A stretch of 64,000 bases of DNA from Pseudomonadota bacterium (lineage in GTDB: Bacteria > Pseudomonadota > Gammaproteobacteria > Steroidobacterales > Steroidobacteraceae): assembly GCA_025356075.1 (NCBI GenBank), contig JANXUT010000055.1:186001-250000 (forward strand), read 5' to 3'. Positions 60,123-64,000 of the stretch are shown here, piece after piece (within the stretch, counting starts at the first letter, position 1; every line of letters starts with the position of its first letter). Below the pieces are notes generated by a model. It ran no database searches, was not told where the DNA came from, and saw nothing but the letters and a program-made list of their open reading frames with translations. A program made the translations under genes and the position numbers.

Positions 60123-60857
60123 TCAGAACTCTATCTCGAGCGCCATGCAGAGCCACTCGAGGAGCGGGCGCATCGCCCGAAACCGCTTCATGAGCGTCGC
60201 GACGAGGTCGGGAGCGAGGACGTCCCGCTCGGTGAGCGCGGAGCTCGCGACGATGTCCTTGCGCTTCAGGTCCTCGAGGAGCGGATGGTCCGCGGCATAG
60301 CCGCGCGGCGGCCGCGACAAGGTCTCGCCGCTGAGCTCGAAATACTCCTTGAACGCCTTCGCCGTCCTAAGCTTCTGCCAGCTGCGCGGGTTGTCGATCA
60401 TGAAATCCCTGAGGCGCTTCAGCGTCGGCGCCTGGGGGTGCCAGATGCCCCCGCCGGTGAAGCAGCCGGAGGGCTCGAGGTGCAGGTAGAGCACCGGCGC
60501 ATCGAGGCGACCCATCGCCGCGTTGCCGGCGAGGCCGCGCGCCGTGTTCTTGGTCGCCGCGTGAAAGAAGCTGATGCCAATGTGCGTCTTGTACGGCGCC
60601 TTGTTTCCGGAAAAACGCGTGTCGCGGTAGATCCTGAAGAGCGAGCCGCCGATCGGGCGTGCATCGGCCACGAGCGAGGGGCTGATCGTCGCAAGCGGTG
60701 CCGCGAGGTCGCGGATGAGGCGCAGGCTCGCCTCCTTGACGTGTTCCTCGTAGGCGGCCTTGTGGGCCTGGAACCAGTCGCGTTCGTTATGGCGGGCGAG
60801 TGCGCGCAGGAACTTGAACGTCGCGAGCGTGAAGTAGGGCTCAAGGGGCTTCGCCAC
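60123..60857 (-). CDS. DUF2461 (TIGR02453) family protein
   Basis: A 244-residue protein of unknown function. The family pattern is clear: FLRALARHNERDWFQAHKAA at the start, then SLFRIYRDTRFSGNKAPYKTH, YLHLEPSGCFTGGGIWHPQA and FKEYFELSGETLSRPPRGYA. Homologues are widespread in bacteria and have no established activity. GTG 60857 gives the standard N-terminus. It faces the mauD-like gene across a hairpin. Confidence 0.9.
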   Translation of the reverse strand: MAKPLEPYFTLATFKFLRALARHNERDWFQAHKAAYEEHVKEASLRLIRDLAAPLATISPSLVADARPIGGSLFRIYRDTRFSGNKAPYKTHIGISFFHAATKNTARGLAGNAAMGRLDAPVLYLHLEPSGCFTGGGIWHPQAPTLKRLRDFMIDNPRSWQKLRTAKAFKEYFELSGETLSRPPRGYAADHPLLEDLKRKDIVASSALTERDVLAPDLVATLMKRFRAMRPLLEWLCMALEIEF

Positions 60858-61021
60858 GGGCTCTCCGGTCGGCTCTGATCGTGTGGCAGGCGAGCTTGCC
60901 CGCTCGCGGCCCGAGCGGCAACTGCCCGGGCCGGGGTGCGTGTGCGCAAGAACCGGAGTGCCGCCCGGCGTCCGTCGGGCGATGCTGCCCTTGAGGTCAT
61001 TCGACCAACCAGAGCCGGATC

Positions 61022-61489
61022 ATGGACTTTCGCGTGCGGGCGCTCGATGCGGCCCCATTTCAGCATCTCTACGGCCGGACCGATGCCGAGCTTGCGGCGC
61101 TCGGGCTGAAGGCCTACCTCGCCGATGCGTCGCCGGGATTTCCGTGCCGGGTGTCGCTCGAGGACGCTGCGATCGGTGAGCGGCTCTTCCTCCTCAATTT
61201 CGAGCACCTCGGCGGGGAGTCGCCCTACCGCTCGCGCCACGCGATCTTCGTTCGCGACGGTGCCCGCCGCGTTACACCGGCGGTCGGCGAGCTACCGGCC
61301 TACCTCACGCGTCGGCTCCTGTCGGTGCGCGCATTCGATGCGGCGAAGATGATGACCGATGCGGATGTCGTGGCGGGCGAGGACCTCGAGCGGGTCATCG
61401 TGCGCATGCTCGAGGCGCCGGCCAATGCCGAGCTCCATGTGCACACGGCGCGGCAGGGCTGCTATCTGGCTGCGATCGAGCGTGCCTGA
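61022..61489 (+). CDS. DUF1203 family protein
   Basis: A 155-residue protein. MDFRVRALDAAPFQHLYGRT, GFPCRVSLEDAAIGERLFLL, ESPYRSRHAIFVRDGA and ELHVHTARQGCYLAAIER are the conserved blocks of DUF1203, a family without known function. The cysteine in GFPCRVSL is conserved. ATG 61022 gives the full domain. It stands alone between a divergent DUF2461 gene and an FMN reductase gene. Confidence 0.88.
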   Translation: MDFRVRALDAAPFQHLYGRTDAELAALGLKAYLADASPGFPCRVSLEDAAIGERLFLLNFEHLGGESPYRSRHAIFVRDGARRVTPAVGELPAYLTRRLLSVRAFDAAKMMTDADVVAGEDLERVIVRMLEAPANAELHVHTARQGCYLAAIERA

Positions 61490-61558
61490 GGGCGGCGTGC
61501 GCGGCGCCGCGTGCTAGCCTAGCCCGGGCCAATTTAGGCTCGCTCGCGGCGGTTCCGA

Positions 61559-62086
61559 GTGACGAGGATCCTGGGACTTTCGGGCAGCCTGCGTGCCGCC
61601 TCGCTCAACTCGCTCGCAGTGCGCGCGGCGGCGCGCCTCGCTCCCGCCGGCGTGAGTGTCGGGGCGTATTCGGGCCTCGGTGCGCTGCCGCTCTTCAACG
61701 CCGACCTCGATCCCACTGCTGTCATCGCGGCGCAAGAGCTAAGGCTGGCGCTCAATGCCGCCGATGCGGTGTTCATCGCGAGCCCCGAGTACGCGCACGG
61801 CGTCAGCGGCGTCATGAAAAACGCGCTCGACTGGATGGTCGGCAACGAGACGTTCGTCGGCAAGCCCGTCGCGCTCCTGAACGCATCGCCGCGCGCGACG
61901 CTCGCGCAGGCGGCGCTCCGGGAGACCCTCGTGACGATGTCGGCGCGGATCATCGAGGAGGCGTGCCTCGCCGTGCCGCTCCTCGGCGGCGGCTTCGACC
62001 TCGAGACCCTGATCGGTCACCCGACGATCGCCCGCTCGTTTACGCACGCGCTCGGCGCGCTCGCCGCGGCGGCCAAAGCGCGCTGA
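61559..62086 (+). CDS. NADPH-dependent FMN reductase family protein
   Basis: A 175-residue flavodoxin-like reductase. ILGLSGSLRAASLNSLAVRA is the phosphate-binding loop for FMN, and FIASPEYAHGVSGVMKNALDWMVG is the conserved isoalloxazine-binding segment of the ChrR/YieF/SsuE-like group. It would reduce FMN, quinones or metal ions with NADPH. GTG 61559 gives the correct first strand. It could supply reduced flavin to the halogenase-like enzyme, but nothing in the context shows this. Confidence 0.9.
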   Translation: MTRILGLSGSLRAASLNSLAVRAAARLAPAGVSVGAYSGLGALPLFNADLDPTAVIAAQELRLALNAADAVFIASPEYAHGVSGVMKNALDWMVGNETFVGKPVALLNASPRATLAQAALRETLVTMSARIIEEACLAVPLLGGGFDLETLIGHPTIARSFTHALGALAAAAKAR

Positions 62087-62106
62087 TCGGTGGTACGGCC
62101 ACGCCG

Positions 62107-62310
62107 TTAGGGCGGTGCGGCGTCGTTCGCCGCCGGTTGCTTAGGCTCGCCGAGCTCGCCATGAGGCCAGGCGGCGGCAGGCTGCGTGCGCTCGTGGAAA
62201 AGCACGACGATGGGGCAGCCGAGCAGGGTGAACCCGGCACCCGCGGCCAGCGCTTCATCGACCTGGCGCGCCTGCGCGCGCGCCCGGCACAGGATTCCTT
62301 CACGCGACAC
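62107..62310 (-). CDS. Possible small protein downstream of the cobalamin riboswitch
   Basis: From GTG 62310 a 67-residue frame reads VSREGILCRARAQARQVDEA, then FTLLGCPIVVLFHERTQP, ending at 62107. It includes one hydrophobic stretch and two cysteines. No family is recognised. It is listed only because it is the most gene-like frame in the otherwise empty 470 bases downstream of the minus-strand riboswitch. It may be spurious or the remains of a lost B12-regulated gene. Confidence 0.25.
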   Translation of the reverse strand: MSREGILCRARAQARQVDEALAAGAGFTLLGCPIVVLFHERTQPAAAWPHGELGEPKQPAANDAAPP

Positions 62311-62564
62311 GGGACACCTCCCGCCCGGCGGCACGCGGCGGCGGCAACCGGGGCAGGCCCGCGGCCTCGGTCCCGATCCCTCGATTCTGGCATCGATCGA
62401 CTGTCGGGCACGGCGCGTTCATTCCCACTCCCGGTTTGCGGACGCGTATTTCCTTCGCCGAGGGGTCGTGGGGGAGGGGCGGATCCGGGCGGTCGGCGGG
62501 CCGAGGAGCCCACGATCGCAACGAACCGCCAGCGACCGCCCACCGCGATCCATCAGGCCACCTG

Positions 62565-62755
62565 CGTCGGGCTGGTTTCCGGGCTCTGGAGTGATCCGGA
62601 ATCCTCCGGATCGACACGGCACCTTCCCGAGTCGCTGACCGACCCGGTGGCTCATCGCCGTGTTCAGCACTCCACTACCGTTGCGGGGGCAGCGCCGGCC
62701 TATGACCGGCTTCCCAATTCTCCAGCCCGCGATCCGCGGGCCGGCACCTGACGCC
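62565..62755 (-). promoter_or_regulatory. Cobalamin riboswitch (AdoCbl-type leader)
   Basis: Read on the minus strand from about 62755, the order of conserved elements matches the cobalamin riboswitch. There is an upstream AGGTGCC-type helix strand (62742-62750) and GGGAA (62715-62711). The near-invariant GCGCTGCCCCCGCAACGGTA lies at about 62697-62678, followed by a GCCAC segment near 62652, a second GGGAAGG (about 62630) and the B12 box AGCCCGGAAACCAGCC (62585-62570). Such leaders shut off expression of B12 synthesis or uptake genes when cobalamin is plentiful. No such gene lies downstream. Confidence 0.88.
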
Positions 62756-62777
62756 GGCCGACTATAGCGACGGTCAC

Positions 62778-62802
62778 GCGCTCGCGCAATTTGCGCGAGC
62801 GC
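62778..62802. terminator. Perfect 12-base inverted repeat after the cupredoxin gene
   Basis: gcgctcgcgcaa and ttgcgcgagcgc flank a single central T, two bases after the cupredoxin stop on the minus strand and before the riboswitch. The long stem makes it a likely transcription terminator or barrier, although no T-run follows. Confidence 0.65.
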
Positions 62803-62803
62803 G

Positions 62804-63181
62804 CTACGGCGGCGCCGTCACGATCACGGTCCCGGTCATCTGCGGATGGATCGAGCAGACGTAGCGGTAGGTACCGGGCTTGGCGAAGGTGAACGTGAAC
62901 GACTCGCCCTGGTCGAGGGCGCCCGACCTGAACGCGCCGTCGATGCTCGCGACCGTGTGCGGCTCGGCGTCAAGGTTCTTCCAGGCGACCGCCGTCCCGA
63001 CGGTGACGGTGAGCGCGGTCGGCGCGAACATGAACGCCTTGAGCTCGATGACCGCGGGCACCGGTGGCGCGGCGCTCCTGGTCGCAAGCACGAGGCTCGC
63101 GAGGATCCCTAGGCCCAGCGCGACCGGTCCGCGCCGCCGCGGGGAGAGCGTCGCCACGGCGGGACTAGTTGAGCGTGGCAT
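62804..63181 (-). CDS. Periplasmic cupredoxin (plastocyanin/amicyanin-like)
   Basis: A 125-residue exported copper protein. The N-terminal part has a hydrophobic signal segment (GPVALGLGILASLVLA). The cupredoxin domain follows with LKAFMFAPTALTVTVGTAVA and the type-1 copper ligands: His in EPHTVAS, then Cys, His and Met in YVCSIHPQMTGTV. The pattern resembles amicyanin and pseudoazurin-like small electron carriers. Its start overlaps the end of the metallophosphoesterase gene by 17 bases, so the two are probably co-transcribed. Confidence 0.88.
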   Translation of the reverse strand: MPRSTSPAVATLSPRRRGPVALGLGILASLVLATRSAAPPVPAVIELKAFMFAPTALTVTVGTAVAWKNLDAEPHTVASIDGAFRSGALDQGESFTFTFAKPGTYRYVCSIHPQMTGTVIVTAPP

Positions 63182-64000
63182 CGGCGAGCTCGAGTGCGGA
63201 GACGTGCTTGGTTCCTCGCGCGGTCGTGAGACCCAGCGTCGCGCGCAGGCGATCCGCCGGGACCACGAGCGGCCCGGGCTGCGCCGCTTCGCCCGGCCCC
63301 GGCTGCGGGTAGGCGGTCGAGCGGGCCGTGTGGAAGCGGATGTTGCCCTCGGTCTTCTGGATGATCTGGTGGATGTGGCCGTTCAGGATCGTGACGGAGC
63401 CGAAGCGGCGCAGCCCCGCGAGCGCTTCTTCCGCATCCGCGGTACCCCAGCCCCACGGCTGGTAGATCGTCCAGAGCGGCATGTGCGCGAACACCACGAT
63501 TGGCGTGCTCGCGGAACGACCCTTGAGGTCGGCGGCGAGCCACTCGAGCTGGGCGGGACCCAGCGCACCCAGGCCACCCGGTTGGAAGTTGAGCACGTTG
63601 ATGAGCGCGATGAAGTGCACGCCCCGGTGGTCGAAGCTGTAGTAGCCGCGGTTGCCGGACGCTGCGCCAAAGCGCTGGAAGTACTCGCTGACCGTGGCAT
63701 CGGCGACGTCGTGCTCGCCGGGCACGGTGTGCAGCTCGCCGGCATTCAGGCCCTTCATGAGCTCGGCGGCGGTGTCGAATTCAGCCGCCCGCGACAGGTG
63801 CGTGATGTCGCCGGTGTGGAGCACGAGCGCGGGCGCCTGGGTGAGTGCGTTGACGCGCTCGATCGCCAGCTTGAGTGTCGCGCCGACGTCGGGATTGGCT
63901 TCCTTGGTGAAGCCGATGTGCGTGTCGCTGATCTGCACGAAGAAGGGCGTACCGGTCACGGGCACAGTCCCGGCCGAGGCGAGGTCGAAGGGCGTGAGGA
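63165..64000 (-). CDS. Calcineurin-like metallophosphoesterase, 5' end outside window
   Basis: The frame is open to the window edge, so the N-terminus (probably with a signal or Tat peptide) is missing. The visible part has all family metal motifs: FVQISDTHIG (DxH), VLHTGDITHL (GD), PGEHDV (the NH position as EH), FAHMPLW (H) and LNGHIHQ (GHxH). The Asn of the usual GNHD motif is replaced by Glu. It hydrolyses phosphoesters with two metal ions. A secreted cupredoxin gene overlaps its 3' end, a pairing that suggests a periplasmic role. Confidence 0.85.
   Translation of the reverse strand, partial: LTPFDLASAGTVPVTGTPFFVQISDTHIGFTKEANPDVGATLKLAIERVNALTQAPALVLHTGDITHLSRAAEFDTAAELMKGLNAGELHTVPGEHDVADATVSEYFQRFGAASGNRGYYSFDHRGVHFIALINVLNFQPGGLGALGPAQLEWLAADLKGRSASTPIVVFAHMPLWTIYQPWGWGTADAEEALAGLRRFGSVTILNGHIHQIIQKTEGNIRFHTARSTAYPQPGPGEAAQPGPLVVPADRLRATLGLTTARGTKHVSALELADATLN

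Overview
The window is GC-rich bacterial chromosome with densely packed genes, frequent GTG and TTG starts and many ATGA/GTGA stop-start overlaps. Several genes point to a Gram-negative proteobacterium: a UrcA-family protein, an outer-membrane beta-barrel remnant, a periplasmic adaptor, and a flavin halogenase next to a cupin_8 protein. A soil or aquatic gamma- or alphaproteobacterium fits, but the genus cannot be named from this sequence. No rRNA, tRNA, CRISPR array, insertion sequence or phage gene was seen.

Layout. 1-8.2 kb: a small-molecule catabolic and transport region (amidohydrolase, SnoaL-like protein, LysR regulator, FAH-family hydrolase, three MFS transporters). It carries several lesions: a probable frameshift, a decapitated SDR gene joined to the LysR gene, and an amber codon in an MhpT-type transporter. 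8.2-14.1 kb (minus strand): a compact operon of a dimethylglycine/sarcosine dehydrogenase-like protein, an MFS transporter, an aminotransferase and an agmatinase-type ureohydrolase. It diverges from soxBDAG at 14.3-19.3 kb, which encodes heterotetrameric sarcosine oxidase. 19.3-29.3 kb: mixed genes (beta-barrel remnant, UrcA, GFA, GST, MetX-like hydrolase, MASE1 histidine kinase, APH-like kinase, amidohydrolase, gamma-glutamyltransferase). 29.3-32.0 kb: cupin_8 protein and tryptophan-halogenase-like enzyme with a palindromic operator candidate. 33-37 kb: a phytoene-desaturase-like FAD enzyme followed by a second dehydrogenase of the dimethylglycine type. 37-41.1 kb: a MacAB-like ABC export operon with two separate permeases. 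41.3-45.2 kb: an Lrp/AsnC regulator divergent from a fused E1 and an E2 of a branched-chain 2-oxoacid dehydrogenase.

45.2-58.8 kb is a near-complete aerobic phenylacetate (paa) pathway. PaaX is divergent from paaABCDE, paaG, paaI, paaJ, a fused crotonase/3-hydroxyacyl-CoA dehydrogenase, paaZ, a further crotonase and paaK. In outline, PaaK makes phenylacetyl-CoA, PaaABCE epoxidises it, PaaG isomerises the epoxide to an oxepin, PaaZ opens and oxidises the ring, and PaaJ with the fused enzyme carries out the beta-oxidation steps. Directly downstream lie mauE- and mauD-like genes without any quinoprotein dehydrogenase structural gene. The window ends with DUF2461, DUF1203 and an FMN reductase, then a cobalamin riboswitch on the minus strand that faces no recognisable B12 gene, a cupredoxin and a metallophosphoesterase cut by the window edge.

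The recurrent metabolic theme is oxidation of N-methylated amino acids (one heterotetrameric and two single-chain FAD/GcvT-type enzymes) together with aromatic and branched-chain acid catabolism.
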